A DNA stretch of 64,000 nucleotides from Chitinophaga hostae (GCF_018224885.1 NZ_JAGTXB010000007.1:1-64000), one strand, 5' to 3'; positions 42,614-52,442 are shown, numbered from the stretch's first letter. Made by a program: numbers and translations. The notes: generated by a model from the sequence alone, not told the origin.

Positions 42614-44029
42614 CTATTTCATACTGCTGTACATGTCGACATAGTGTTGCGCAGAGCTGCCCCAGGAATGATCAATGTTCATGCCTTTTAAACGGACTTC
42701 TTCCAGGTGTGCGGTATCCTGGAATAGTTCAACAGCACGTTTTACGGAGTAACAAACATCCCATACGCTGGCCTGGTCGAAGCGGATACCTACGCCATCC
42801 TTATCTCCAAAGTCGATAACGGTATCTTTCAGTCCGCCGGTACTGCGTACCATCGGAACGGTTCCATAACGAAGGGCATACATCTGGTTAAGCCCGCAGG
42901 GCTCTACCCTGGATGGCATCAGCAAAAAATCGCTGCCGGCATAAATAAGGTGGGATAACGATTCATCATACCCGATATGCACATTGAAACCATAGCTCAC
43001 TACCTGGCGGGTTTGCTGCAATGCCCACTCAATATGTGGTTCCCCACTCCCCAGAACGAGGAAGTTTACTTCTCCCGGCAGTTCATGCAGGGAGCGCCCT
43101 ATGATTTCGGGTAACAAGTCGGCGCCCTTATCCCCCACCAGCCTGCCTATAAAAGAAATAAGCGGCAAAGAAGCATCCAGGCCGAAACGCTCACAAAGCG
43201 CCAGCTTATTGGCTTTTTTGCCTGCATCAGCGGTATCTGTATCGTAGTTCTGAGGCAGCATATGATCCGACTCAGGGTCCCATACCAGTGTATCAATACC
43301 ATTGAGGATACCCACCATTTTTGATTTTTCCTGGCTGATCAGGCTTTCCAGGCCGTTCGCATTAACAAACAGTTCTTCCAGGTAGCCCGGCGACACGGTA
43401 GTAACCCGCCAGGCGCATTTTATAGCGGATGCCAGCGGGTTGATAGCCCCGCCCCAGTCCAGCAAACCGGATTTCCACAGGTCAAATGAAGGGATCAGGT
43501 AAAGCTTATCCCATCCAAACTGGCCCTGGTATTGTGCATTGTGGATAGTCAGCACGGAAGTAATATCTTTTAAACGGGCATATTTATATCCAAAATTCAT
43601 CAGGAATGGCACCAACCCCGTGTGGTGGTCGTGGCAATGGATCACATCCGGCTGATGCGCCCATTCGTTGACCCAGTCCAGCACGGCTACCTGGAAAGCC
43701 AGGAAACGTTCTGTATCATTATAATAGCCATATACGCCCGGGGTATCCAGCAAACCGGGAATATCTACGAGGTAGAGGTCAAAACCCAGTTCATTACTGC
43801 GTTCCTTTAATACATTGAAATGATACCAGTCGTGCCCCAGCCACATACCAGCCTGGTGTACCACATCAAATTCATGGGTGTGGTAGTATTTGGTCCGGTA
43901 GGCCGGAATCACCACTTTGGCAAAATTGCCCAGCTGATGCTGGTATTTGGGCAATGCCCCCACCACGTCACCTAGTCCGCCTACCTTGGCTACCGGATAA
44001 CATTCCGCGCTAATGTGTAAAATCTCCAT
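42614..44029 (-). CDS. glgA: Glycogen synthase (ADP-glucose type, GT5)
   Basis: A 471-residue GT-B enzyme with the N-terminal MEILHISAECYPVAKVGGLGDVVGALP (KVGGL contacts ADP-glucose), LTIHNAQYQG, TVSPGY, GILNGIDTLVWDP, FIGRLVGDKGADLLPEII and MPSRVEPCGLNQMYALRYGTVPMVRSTGGLKDTV. It extends alpha-1,4-glucan chains. Start is the ATG at 44027-44029, and glgC follows 42 bases after its stop. The gene heads the minus-strand glycogen operon, with a gap of 334 bases to the divergent DUF72 gene that contains element H. Confidence 0.95.
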   Translation of the reverse strand: MEILHISAECYPVAKVGGLGDVVGALPKYQHQLGNFAKVVIPAYRTKYYHTHEFDVVHQAGMWLGHDWYHFNVLKERSNELGFDLYLVDIPGLLDTPGVYGYYNDTERFLAFQVAVLDWVNEWAHQPDVIHCHDHHTGLVPFLMNFGYKYARLKDITSVLTIHNAQYQGQFGWDKLYLIPSFDLWKSGLLDWGGAINPLASAIKCAWRVTTVSPGYLEELFVNANGLESLISQEKSKMVGILNGIDTLVWDPESDHMLPQNYDTDTADAGKKANKLALCERFGLDASLPLISFIGRLVGDKGADLLPEIIGRSLHELPGEVNFLVLGSGEPHIEWALQQTRQVVSYGFNVHIGYDESLSHLIYAGSDFLLMPSRVEPCGLNQMYALRYGTVPMVRSTGGLKDTVIDFGDKDGVGIRFDQASVWDVCYSVKRAVELFQDTAHLEEVRLKGMNIDHSWGSSAQHYVDMYSSMK

Positions 44030-44106
44030 GCTGAATAATTGATTAATCTTTATTAAGTTAACTTGGAAAAATAAGAAAACAAAGGGGGAGCCGGAATTTA
44101 TTTTAG

Positions 44107-44310
44107 CGCGGATTTTGTCTGGCCCAGGATTAAACTGATTTTGATGATTTAAAGGATTTTTACAGGATGATTTTAAAAGATTTTAAGAGATATAAGCGGA
44201 TAAAAAATCATTTATATCTCCCGAAATCTTTTAAAATCATCCTTAATCACTATAAAAAAATCCTCTAAATCATCAAAATCAGTTTAATCCTGGGCCAGAC
44301 AAAATCCGCG
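44107..44310. repeat. Palindromic element H (type 2)
   Basis: A 204-bp palindrome. Outer arms CGCGGATTTTGTCTGG then CCCAGG match between arms, with the CTGG variant present in both arms and in no other copy. Four GATT units at 9-nt spacing follow, with one A/G difference between arms. The apical stem is partly eroded. It lies between the divergent glgA and DUF72 genes; the DUF72 -7 box starts 4 bases after its end. The remainder of the 44030-44363 gap is AT-rich with nothing else recognised. Confidence 0.9.
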
Positions 44311-44313
44311 GGG

Positions 44314-44321
44314 TATATTTG
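44314..44321 (+). promoter_or_regulatory. -7 box (TATATTTG) of the DUF72 gene
   Basis: An exact TAnnTTTG match immediately outside element H and 42 bases before the ATG at 44364. Confidence 0.5.
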
Positions 44322-44363
44322 TACCGGTTATCGTCATGTGTTCATCCTCTAAAAGTACATGCT

Positions 44364-45257
44364 ATGGATTTCGGTCGCGTTCCAACTCCTGAACTATCGG
44401 ACATTGATTTTAAACTACCCGCAGAGCCCCTGTTTAATAAAAAGATCCTCAAGGGTAAACCCGTAAAGAAGCCACTGGCCTATCTTGGCTGTGCAAAATG
44501 GGGACGCAAGGAATGGATCGGGAAAATTTATCCCAAAGGCACTAAAGAGGCCAATTTCCTGGGCGAATATGTGAAACACTTTAACAGCATTGAATTAAAT
44601 GCTACCCACTACCAGATCTACGGTCCGTCTACCATCTCCAAATGGGATGAAAAGGCAGCAGGAATGGATTTCAAATTTTGCCCGAAAGTACCGCAAAGCA
44701 TCAGTCATTTCAGTAACCTGATCAGCGCGGGCGATAAAACCACCTCCTTCCTGGAAGGCGTACTGGCATTCGGTTCCCACCTGGGACCCATTTTTTTACA
44801 AATGAGTGATAAATACAGTCCGGCCAAACGGGAATACCTATACGAATACCTGGCCTCGCTGCCGAAAGACCTGCAGTTTTTTGTGGAACTGCGGCATAAA
44901 GACTGGTATGAAGATGAAGCCATCCGCATGGAGCTGTTTAACAAGCTCCGGGAACTCAATGTGGGCATCATCATCACCGATACCGCCGGCAGAAGGGACA
45001 TGGCCCATATGTACCTCACCATCCCGAAAATATTTATACGCTTTGTGGGCAACAGCCTGCATCCCACCGACTATACCCGGATCGACGATTGGGCCAACCG
45101 CATCAAATACTGGCTGGATAACGGTTTGAAAGAAGTTTACTTCTTTATGCATATGCACGATGAGGCCAAATCCCCGGAGCTGGCGGTATACCTGGTTGAT
45201 AAGATGGAAGCCGTTTGCGGAATACAGGTAAAAAAGCCCCAATTTGTAAAAGAATAG
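44364..45257 (+). CDS. DUF72 (YecE-like) protein
   Basis: A 297-residue protein from the ATG at 44364; the frame extends to 44319 but that start overlaps the -7 box. DUF72 blocks are YLGCAKWGRKEWIGKIYP, HFNSIELNATHYQIYG, FKFCPKVPQSISHFSNL, FVELRHKDWY and VGIIITDTAGRRDMAHM. The fold is a TIM barrel related to AP endonuclease/xylose isomerase; the biochemical function is not known. No signal or membrane segment. It is followed after 83 bases by the FAD/Fe-S gene on the same strand. Confidence 0.85.
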   Translation: MDFGRVPTPELSDIDFKLPAEPLFNKKILKGKPVKKPLAYLGCAKWGRKEWIGKIYPKGTKEANFLGEYVKHFNSIELNATHYQIYGPSTISKWDEKAAGMDFKFCPKVPQSISHFSNLISAGDKTTSFLEGVLAFGSHLGPIFLQMSDKYSPAKREYLYEYLASLPKDLQFFVELRHKDWYEDEAIRMELFNKLRELNVGIIITDTAGRRDMAHMYLTIPKIFIRFVGNSLHPTDYTRIDDWANRIKYWLDNGLKEVYFFMHMHDEAKSPELAVYLVDKMEAVCGIQVKKPQFVKE

Positions 45258-45340
45258 TGCTTTTTTTTACGATTACATTACAAGGCATGAAAAAGCCGGA
45301 CTGAAATATTAATTTCGCCCCTTCAAAACCGGTATATACC

Positions 45341-48271
45341 ATGATGCGCGACAAGCTAGAGCAATTGGCCCAGAAAATGGAAGGCAAGCTTTATACAGAC
45401 GATACCATGCGGACACTTTATGCCACCGATGCCTCGGCATACCGTGAAATGCCGCTGGCAGTAGCTATCCCGCAGCATATCGACGATCTGAAGACACTGA
45501 TCAGCTTTGCGCGTGAAAATAAAACCTCCCTGATCCCCCGGACCGCCGGCACCTCCCTCGCAGGGCAGGTAGTGGGCAACGGGATCATTACCGACGTATC
45601 CCGCACCTTCACCAATATCCTGGAATTAAATAAAGAAGAAGGCTGGGTACGCGTACAGCCGGGCGTAATCCGCGATGAACTCAATATGTTCCTGAAACCA
45701 CACGGATTATACTTCGGCCCGGAAACCTCCACCGCCAACCGCGCCATGATAGGCGGTATGGTGGGCAACAACTCCTGCGGCTCCAATTCCGTGGTATACG
45801 GCAGCACCCGCGAACACCTGCTGGAAGTAAAAGCGCTGCTGAGCAACGGCGAAGAAGTGACCTTTGGCAGTATAGACGCAGAAACCTTCCACCAGAAATG
45901 CGAAGGCCCCGATACCCTGGAAACAAAACTGTACCGCCAGATCCGCAGCAGTCTGAGTAACCACAGCTACCAGGAAGAAATCAGGAAAGAGTTTCCCAAA
46001 AAAAGCATTCCCCGCCGCAATACCGGCTACGCCGTAGATATGCTGCTGGATACCAGCCCCTTCACCGCCGGTACGGAAGACTTCAACTTCTGTAAGCTCA
46101 TTGCCGGTTCTGAAGGCACCCTGGCCTTTCTTACAGAAATAAAACTGCATGTAGATCCCCTTCCTCCAAAAGAAACAGGTCTGCTCTGCATTCACTTTAA
46201 TAATATAGATGAGTCACTCCGCGCCAACATCCTGGTTATGGAATATAAACCCAGCGCCAGCGAACTGATAGACCACTATATCCTCGAGTGCACCAAAGAC
46301 AATATAGAACAAAGTAAAAACCGTTTCTTCGTACAGGGCGACCCCGGCGCCATCCTGGTAGTGGAATTTTGCCGCAATACCCGCGAGGAAGTAAAGGAAA
46401 TAGCAGGCAGGCTGGAAGCCACGCTCCGCGCCGCCGGACTGGGTTACCACTTCCCGCTTCTTTTCGGGGAAGACAGCAAAAAGATCTGGGCGCTCCGTAA
46501 AGCAGGTCTGGGCCTGCTCAGCAACCTGCCCGGCGACGAAAAAGCCGTACCGGTGATCGAGGATACCGCCGTGGCAGTAGAAGACCTGCCCGATTTTATC
46601 CGGGACTTCAACGATATTCTGAAACAATACAATCTCTACGCAGTACACTATGCGCACGCCGGCAGCGGAGAAATCCACCTGCGTCCTATCATCAACCTGA
46701 AAACGGAAGAAGGCAATTTGCTGTTCCGCAAAATTGCAGAAGAAATTGCCACCCTCGTTAAAAAATACCACGGCTCCCTCAGCGGGGAACATGGCGACGG
46801 CAGGTTGCGCGGAGAATTTATCAAACAGATGGTGGGCGATAAAAACTACGAACTGCTGCGCCAGATTAAATATACCTGGGATCCGGAAAATATTTTTAAT
46901 CCCAACAAAATCGTCGACACACCATCGATGAACAGCATGTTGCGCTACGAGCCCGGACAAAAGGCGCCCAACATACAAACCATTTTTCATTTCCCGGAAC
47001 AAACCATGTTGCAACATGCCGAACAATGCAACGGCTCGGGCGACTGCCGCAAAACACAACTCAGCGGCGGCACCATGTGTCCCAGCTATATGGCTACACG
47101 CAACGAAAAAGATACCACCCGTGCCAGGGCCAATATTCTTCGTGAATTCCTGACACACAGCAACAAGGAAAACCGCTTTGACCATAAAGAAATTTACGAG
47201 GTACTGGACCTCTGCCTGGCCTGCAAAGGCTGCAAATCAGAATGTCCTTCCAACGTGGATATGGCCAAACTGAAAATGGAATTCCTGCAGCACTACTACG
47301 ACGCCAACGGCGTTCCGCTGAGGGCAAAAATGATCGGGAACTACTCCAAATTGTCGGCCCTGGCAGCCATTGCACCAGGTGTATACAATGCCATGATCAA
47401 CAACTCCTTTACCGGTGGTATTATCCGTCAGTTCTCCGGCTTTGCCGCCAAACGCTCCTTGCCGGGACTGCACAACATCACCCTGAAAAAATGGTTCAGC
47501 CAAAAATGGCCCGGAGAAAAACAGGGGGCTGCCGGCGATAAAAAAGTATATCTTTTCTGCGACGAATTCACCAACTATAACGACACCAGCATTGGCATCA
47601 AAGCGGTAAAACTATTGCACCGCCTGGGTTACGACGTTCAAATGATCGAACATCCGGAAAGCGCCCGCGCTTATATGTCGAAAGGATTATTGCGTAAAGC
47701 ACGCGAATTCGCGGAAAAGAATGTTCGTATATTCAGCAACGTTATTAATGAAAATGTTCCTTTACTCGGCATAGAACCGTCTGCTATCCTGAGTTTCCGC
47801 GATGAATATCCCGACCTGGTGCGGGAAGGTTTGCGTGCCCAGGCTAAAACGCTGGCCAAACATGTGTACCTGATAGATGAGTTCCTCGCCATGGAAGCAG
47901 ACAAAGGTCATATCACCGCAGCACAGTTTACCAGCGACAAACAACATATTAAACTGCACGGACATTGCCAGCAAAAAGCCCTGTCATCAGCCCTGCATAG
48001 CAAAAAGATGCTGTCGCTCCCGCAGAACTACACCGTAGAGGTAATCCCTTCCGGCTGTTGCGGAATGGCGGGTTCGTTTGGCTATGAGAAGGAACACTAC
48101 GACCTGAGCATGCAGATTGGCGAAATGGTGTTATTCCCGGCGGTACGCAATGCAGCTGAAGGCACTATCATAGCAGCTCCCGGCACCAGCTGCCGCCACC
48201 AGGTGAAAGACGGAACAGGCGTGAAAGCGCTGCATCCGGTGGAGGTACTGTACTTAGCTATTAGCCACTAG
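45341..48271 (+). CDS. FAD-linked oxidase fused to Fe-S/CCG-domain subunit (D-lactate/glycolate-type)
   Basis: A 976-residue fusion. Residues about 30-260 are an FAD_binding_4 domain (RTAGTSLAGQVVGNGIITDVSR, GNNSCGSNSVVYGSTREHL) and 290-540 an FAD-oxidase C domain (YAHAGSGEIHLRP, SGEHGDGRLRGEF). From about 563 come two ferredoxin-like clusters (one with CLACKGCKSECP near 624), and the C-terminus has CCG-domain motifs including CHCQQ and CCGMAGSFGYE near 905. Such Dld/GlcD-GlcF fusions oxidise a 2-hydroxy acid and feed electrons to quinone. The substrate is not assigned. The C-terminal LAISH and stop come from a 7-nt TAGC repeat. Confidence 0.88.
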   Translation: MMRDKLEQLAQKMEGKLYTDDTMRTLYATDASAYREMPLAVAIPQHIDDLKTLISFARENKTSLIPRTAGTSLAGQVVGNGIITDVSRTFTNILELNKEEGWVRVQPGVIRDELNMFLKPHGLYFGPETSTANRAMIGGMVGNNSCGSNSVVYGSTREHLLEVKALLSNGEEVTFGSIDAETFHQKCEGPDTLETKLYRQIRSSLSNHSYQEEIRKEFPKKSIPRRNTGYAVDMLLDTSPFTAGTEDFNFCKLIAGSEGTLAFLTEIKLHVDPLPPKETGLLCIHFNNIDESLRANILVMEYKPSASELIDHYILECTKDNIEQSKNRFFVQGDPGAILVVEFCRNTREEVKEIAGRLEATLRAAGLGYHFPLLFGEDSKKIWALRKAGLGLLSNLPGDEKAVPVIEDTAVAVEDLPDFIRDFNDILKQYNLYAVHYAHAGSGEIHLRPIINLKTEEGNLLFRKIAEEIATLVKKYHGSLSGEHGDGRLRGEFIKQMVGDKNYELLRQIKYTWDPENIFNPNKIVDTPSMNSMLRYEPGQKAPNIQTIFHFPEQTMLQHAEQCNGSGDCRKTQLSGGTMCPSYMATRNEKDTTRARANILREFLTHSNKENRFDHKEIYEVLDLCLACKGCKSECPSNVDMAKLKMEFLQHYYDANGVPLRAKMIGNYSKLSALAAIAPGVYNAMINNSFTGGIIRQFSGFAAKRSLPGLHNITLKKWFSQKWPGEKQGAAGDKKVYLFCDEFTNYNDTSIGIKAVKLLHRLGYDVQMIEHPESARAYMSKGLLRKAREFAEKNVRIFSNVINENVPLLGIEPSAILSFRDEYPDLVREGLRAQAKTLAKHVYLIDEFLAMEADKGHITAAQFTSDKQHIKLHGHCQQKALSSALHSKKMLSLPQNYTVEVIPSGCCGMAGSFGYEKEHYDLSMQIGEMVLFPAVRNAAEGTIIAAPGTSCRHQVKDGTGVKALHPVEVLYLAISH

Positions 48272-48288
48272 CTTTTAGCTTTTAGTAA
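48254..48288 (+). repeat. 7-nt TAGC repeat overlapping the FAD/Fe-S gene stop
   Basis: Five heptads: TTAGCTA, TTAGCCA, CTAGCTT, TTAGCTT, TTAGTAA. TAG recurs every 7 nt and thus in all three frames. As in the repeat at 6840, the coding frame ends at the third TAG. AAATGCAGCG follows in both cases before the palindromic element. Confidence 0.7.
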
Positions 48289-48303
48289 ATGCAGCGTATG
48301 TTG

Positions 48304-48500
48304 TCTTGCCCAGGATTTTTTCTTGCCCAGGATTAGACTGATTTTGATGATTAATAGGATTATATTTTACAGGATTTAAAAAGATTAGCGAAGATAAAAG
48401 CGGGTATTTGCTTTTGTCTTCGCTAATCTTTTTAAAATCATCAAAGAAAAAATCCTATTAATCATCAAAATCAGTCTAATCCTGGGCAAGAAAAAATCCG
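48304..48500. repeat. Palindromic element I (type 2)
   Basis: About 197 bp. The matched arms begin GGATTTTTTCTTGCCCAGG at 48313 and end at 48499; an extra CTTGCCCAGGATTTTTT precedes the left arm at 48304, the same 17-bp end duplication seen in element G. The GATT spacers TTAGACT and TTAATAG are unique to this copy but occur in both arms. The apex is a long stem AAAAAGATTAGCGAAGA paired around AAAGCGGGTATTTGCTTT. It lies between the convergent FAD/Fe-S gene and the frameshifted methyltransferase. Confidence 0.9.
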
Positions 48501-49252
48501 TTATACGCGTCCTGAGTAAACCTTCGTTTCATAATGAAACTTCACCATTCCCTGTTCCTGGTTTTTCTCAAACAGGTCCTCCAGTGCTTTCATCATGGAA
48601 TCATACGAGGGGTGGCCTTTTTCGGGTACATAAGAAGAAGAGAGCAGTCGTCCCTTAAGGGCGGAAAAATCGAAGATCTGCGCATTTTGAAATGATTTTT
48701 CCTTCATGGTACCAGGCTGAAAAAATCCGGCTAACTGTGACGGCCCTACGTTTCTGTGCTGCATATCTTTATAGTCGATGGCATACTGATGCAGTAGCCT
48801 TTCGTAGCCTTTTTCGAAGGGAAGTTCTGCCTGCCGCACGTTCCACATCAACACCACATCCGTGTTTTTACGGCCTATGCGCCTGATTCTGCTGCGGTGG
48901 CAGCCTGATCAAACCAGTGGAAGGCGGTTCCTGCTACAATGAGGTCCACAGCTGCTGCGGGCAAAGTGGTATGTTCTGCGGATCCGGCCACGGCGGTAAA
49001 ATTGGGATAGCGCTGCAGCAGTTGCTGCGCCATTTCCCTCATTTCCCTGTTAGGTTCCACGGCGTATACTTTGTTGCCGTTATCAAGAAAAGGTTGGGCA
49101 GAAATACCTGTACCGGCGCCGATATCGGCTACTACCCCATCGCGGGTTAAGCCTGTTTCGGCCGCCAGATAAGGAATAATGGCCACAGGATAATGTGGCC
49201 GGTATTTTACATAGTTATCTACCCTTGAGCTAAAGCGTTCCGTATTTTTCAT
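48501..49252 (-). pseudogene. Class I SAM methyltransferase with a single-base frameshift
   Basis: The two reading frames together make one protein of about 250 residues. The first part starts at the ATG 49250-49252 (MKNTERFSSRVDNYVKYRPHYP), has motif I VADIGAGTGISAQPF and continues to GTAFHWFDQAATAAE, the usual YcgJ/UbiE-like pattern; it then runs into a TAG. In the next frame, FRRIGRKNTDVVLMWNVRQ continues the family without a gap to the normal C-terminus. One missing base near 48886 explains the break. It is the last gene of the RND operon, 16 bases after the pump gene. It may be a recent pseudogene or a sequencing error. Confidence 0.8.
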
Positions 49253-49268
49253 CGTAATGAAGTTAGGG

Positions 49269-52200
49269 TTATTCTCCCAAACCTTTTGGTCTTTTATCTT
49301 CACTACCATGTGCCTCCAGGTCGGCCAGTTTCTTCTTACCATAAGCCATTTTGGTGATGAGCACATACAATACGGGAACGGTGAAGATACCCAGCAATGT
49401 GGCCGCCAGCATACCTCCAACTACGGTAAAGCCTATATTAACACGGGAAGCGGCGCCCGCCCCCTGCGCAAGGCATAAAGGCAATACGCCCAATATGAAG
49501 GCAAAGGAAGTCATGAGGATTGGACGCAAACGCAGCTTTACGGCTTCGAGGGTGGCATCGAGCAACGGCATGCCCCTGTCTACACGTTCTTTACAGAACT
49601 CAACGATCAGGATGGCATTTTTCGCGGCCAAACCGATCAGGGTGATCAACCCGATCTGTGAGTATACGCTGTTGGCCTGTTTAGTGAGCGACAAGGCCAA
49701 TATGGACCCGAATAATGCAATGGGTACCGCCAGCAATACAGAGAACGGCACCGACCAGCTTTCGTATAAAGCAGTGAGCAACAGGAATACAAACAGGATA
49801 GACAAACCAAATATCAGCACACTACTGTTACCCGCTTCTATTTCCTGCAAGGATACATTGGCCCACTCGTAACCAAAGTTTTCAGGAAGCACTTTCGCGG
49901 CTACGTCTTTCAGCGCATTGATGGCATCACCACTGCTGTAACCTGTTTTACTGTCGCCATCAATTTCAACAGAGCGATACAGGTTAAAGTGGTTGATTAC
50001 CGGCGCTCCCGCTGATTTCTTTGTGGTGATGAGCGCGCTGAGCGGCACCATCTGACCGGTATTATTCCTGACGTAATAGGTATTCAGGTTGTTGATGCTG
50101 GTGCGATACAGGGAATCGGCCTGTAATACCACGCGGAAGCTGCGGCTGAACTTTGTAAAGTCGTTGACATACAATCCGCCGAGAAAAGTCTGCAACGCAC
50201 TGAACACATCGCTAACGGCTACACCGAGTTGTTTACATTTATCGCGGTCTACATCCACATTAAACTGCGGGGTATTGGCGCTGAAGAAAGCATATGCCCT
50301 GGCTATTTCCGGGCGTTGGTTGGCAGCCATCAGGAACTGTCCCATTACCTGCAGGAACTGGTTAATATCGGGATTACTGCGTTGCTCCAATATAAAGGAG
50401 AAACCACCCGAAGTACCCAACCCGCGCAGGGTGGGAGCAGGAATACAAATGATATTGGCGCCGATAATGTGGCTGGTGGCCATTTGTATGCGGCCCAGCA
50501 CAGCGTTTATGTTGTCGCCGTGCTTATAGCGCTCATCCCAGGGTTTAAGACTCACGAAAAAGGTACCGGAGTTAGGTTTGGTGGCGTTGGCCACGAAGTT
50601 GATACCGGTAATACCGAAGAAGTGGATCACCGCGCTGTCTTTCGTGAGAATTTCACTGATCTGGGCCACCACTTCCTTTGTTCTTTCTGTGGAAGATGCT
50701 TCAGGCAATTCCAATGCGATAAAGAGGGCGCCCATGTCTTCCTGGGGTACAAAAGTAGTAGGGGTTTTCTTAAAGAGATAAAATGCTGCAACAAAGAGCA
50801 CCCCCATGATAATCAATACTGCAGGCGTTTTTCGGATACAGAACATTACGCCTTTTCCATACCTGTTGGTAAAGCGGGTAAACCATTCATTGAATTTGAA
50901 AAATATTTTGTTGAGGCCATGGGATTTTTTTGTGAGATGCGCAGGCCTCAATAAGATAGCTGTTAATGCGGGCGTAAAAGTCAACGCGAGGAAAGCGGAC
51001 AACAACACCGAAAATGCGATCGTTAACGCAAACTGCTGATAGAGGCGGCCGCTCACACCGGGAATAAACGCTACCGGCACAAACACCGCCGCGAGGATGA
51101 GGGCAATGGCAATTACCGGTCCCTGTACCTCCGACATGGCCTTGAAAGTAGCATCCCTGGGCGACATGAGGTCCGCATCGATATGGTGCTGCACCGCTTC
51201 CACCACCACAATAGCATCATCCACCACTATACCGATGGCCAGTACAAAGCCGAACAGGGTGAGCGTGTTGATAGAGAATCCCAGCAGCTGGAAGAATATA
51301 AACGTTCCGATAAGGGAAATGGGAATTACCAATATTGGAATCAGGGTAGCACGCCAGTTCTGCAGGAATACGAATACCACGATTACCACCAGGATCAATG
51401 CCTCCACGAATGTTTGTACCACTTCTTCGATGGAGATCTTCACAAAGGATGTAGTTTCAAATGGCACCAGCCAGTTCACATCTTCCGGAAAATTCTTTGC
51501 CATTTCCTTCATCTTGGCCATTACCCGGTCATTTACATTGAGAGCGTTGGCGCCGGGCGACAGGTAAATGGCCATACCGCTACCGGTTTTACCATCGGCT
51601 TTTGCTTCGATAGCGTAGGTAAAAGAGCCAAGGTTAATACGGGCTACATCTCTCAGGCGAACCAGGCTGCCATTTTTACTGGTAGCTATCACCACATTAC
51701 CGAATTCTTCCGAAGTAGCCAACCTGCCTCTCACGCTCACGGTATATTCAAAAGCCTGTGAATGACTCATAGGAGGTGCGCCAACGCTACCGGCAGGCAC
51801 CTGTTTATTTTGTTCCGTAATCGCTGCGGCGATATCACCGGCGGTCAAACCGAGAGCCGCCATCTTATCAGGGTTAAGCCATATACGCATACTATAATCC
51901 TGGGAGAAGGCGTTCACATCGCCCACGCCGACGATACGGGCTAATTCCGGTTTCAGGTAGATGTTGAGATAGTTATCAAGAAACTCCCGCGAGTGTTTTC
52001 CTTTGGGAGAATTCAGGGCTATTACCATCAACATATCATTGGACCTTTTTTTCACGGTAACGCCTACACGCCTTACCTCATCGGGCGTGCTGGGCAGCGC
52101 CAGGCTCACCCTGTTTTGCACGTCGAGCGTGGAGATATCCGGATTGGTGCCGAGGTTAAAGGTTACCGTAATACTCATGGAGCCGTCGTTGGCGCTAACG

Positions 52201-52442
52201 GACTGTATGTACATGGCTCCGGGTGTACCGTTTACCTGGTTTTCTATCGGCGTGGTAACGGTTTCTTCCACGGTAGTGGAGTTGGCGCCTACATAGCTGG
52301 CCCTTACATCGGTTACCGGTGGTGCAATATCCGGCAGCTGTGCGATGGGCAGGTTAAACATACAGATGAGCCCTACAATCACAATGATGATAGCAATTAC
52401 GATGGTAGTATTCTTGCGCTCGATAAATGTTTTTGAGATCAT
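49269..52442 (-). CDS. RND multidrug efflux transporter (HAE1 type)
   Basis: A 1057-residue inner membrane transporter with 12 helices and two large periplasmic loops, starting MISKTFIERKNTTIVIAIIIVIVGLICMFNLPIAQLPDIAPP. It carries the helix IV proton-relay block GIVVDDAIVVVEAVQ with paired Asp and the second-half GLAAKNAILIVEF. It works as a trimer with the MFP adaptor and TolC-like channel encoded just upstream on the same strand. Likely substrates are hydrophobic drugs or solvents; not determinable here. The gap to the MFP gene is 20 bases. Confidence 0.95.
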   Translation of the reverse strand: MISKTFIERKNTTIVIAIIIVIVGLICMFNLPIAQLPDIAPPVTDVRASYVGANSTTVEETVTTPIENQVNGTPGAMYIQSVSANDGSMSITVTFNLGTNPDISTLDVQNRVSLALPSTPDEVRRVGVTVKKRSNDMLMVIALNSPKGKHSREFLDNYLNIYLKPELARIVGVGDVNAFSQDYSMRIWLNPDKMAALGLTAGDIAAAITEQNKQVPAGSVGAPPMSHSQAFEYTVSVRGRLATSEEFGNVVIATSKNGSLVRLRDVARINLGSFTYAIEAKADGKTGSGMAIYLSPGANALNVNDRVMAKMKEMAKNFPEDVNWLVPFETTSFVKISIEEVVQTFVEALILVVIVVFVFLQNWRATLIPILVIPISLIGTFIFFQLLGFSINTLTLFGFVLAIGIVVDDAIVVVEAVQHHIDADLMSPRDATFKAMSEVQGPVIAIALILAAVFVPVAFIPGVSGRLYQQFALTIAFSVLLSAFLALTFTPALTAILLRPAHLTKKSHGLNKIFFKFNEWFTRFTNRYGKGVMFCIRKTPAVLIIMGVLFVAAFYLFKKTPTTFVPQEDMGALFIALELPEASSTERTKEVVAQISEILTKDSAVIHFFGITGINFVANATKPNSGTFFVSLKPWDERYKHGDNINAVLGRIQMATSHIIGANIICIPAPTLRGLGTSGGFSFILEQRSNPDINQFLQVMGQFLMAANQRPEIARAYAFFSANTPQFNVDVDRDKCKQLGVAVSDVFSALQTFLGGLYVNDFTKFSRSFRVVLQADSLYRTSINNLNTYYVRNNTGQMVPLSALITTKKSAGAPVINHFNLYRSVEIDGDSKTGYSSGDAINALKDVAAKVLPENFGYEWANVSLQEIEAGNSSVLIFGLSILFVFLLLTALYESWSVPFSVLLAVPIALFGSILALSLTKQANSVYSQIGLITLIGLAAKNAILIVEFCKERVDRGMPLLDATLEAVKLRLRPILMTSFAFILGVLPLCLAQGAGAASRVNIGFTVVGGMLAATLLGIFTVPVLYVLITKMAYGKKKLADLEAHGSEDKRPKGLGE

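Noticed and set aside
48870-48900. Programmed frameshift in the methyltransferase
   Set aside because: No slippery heptamer or downstream stem is present at the break; simple base loss fits better.
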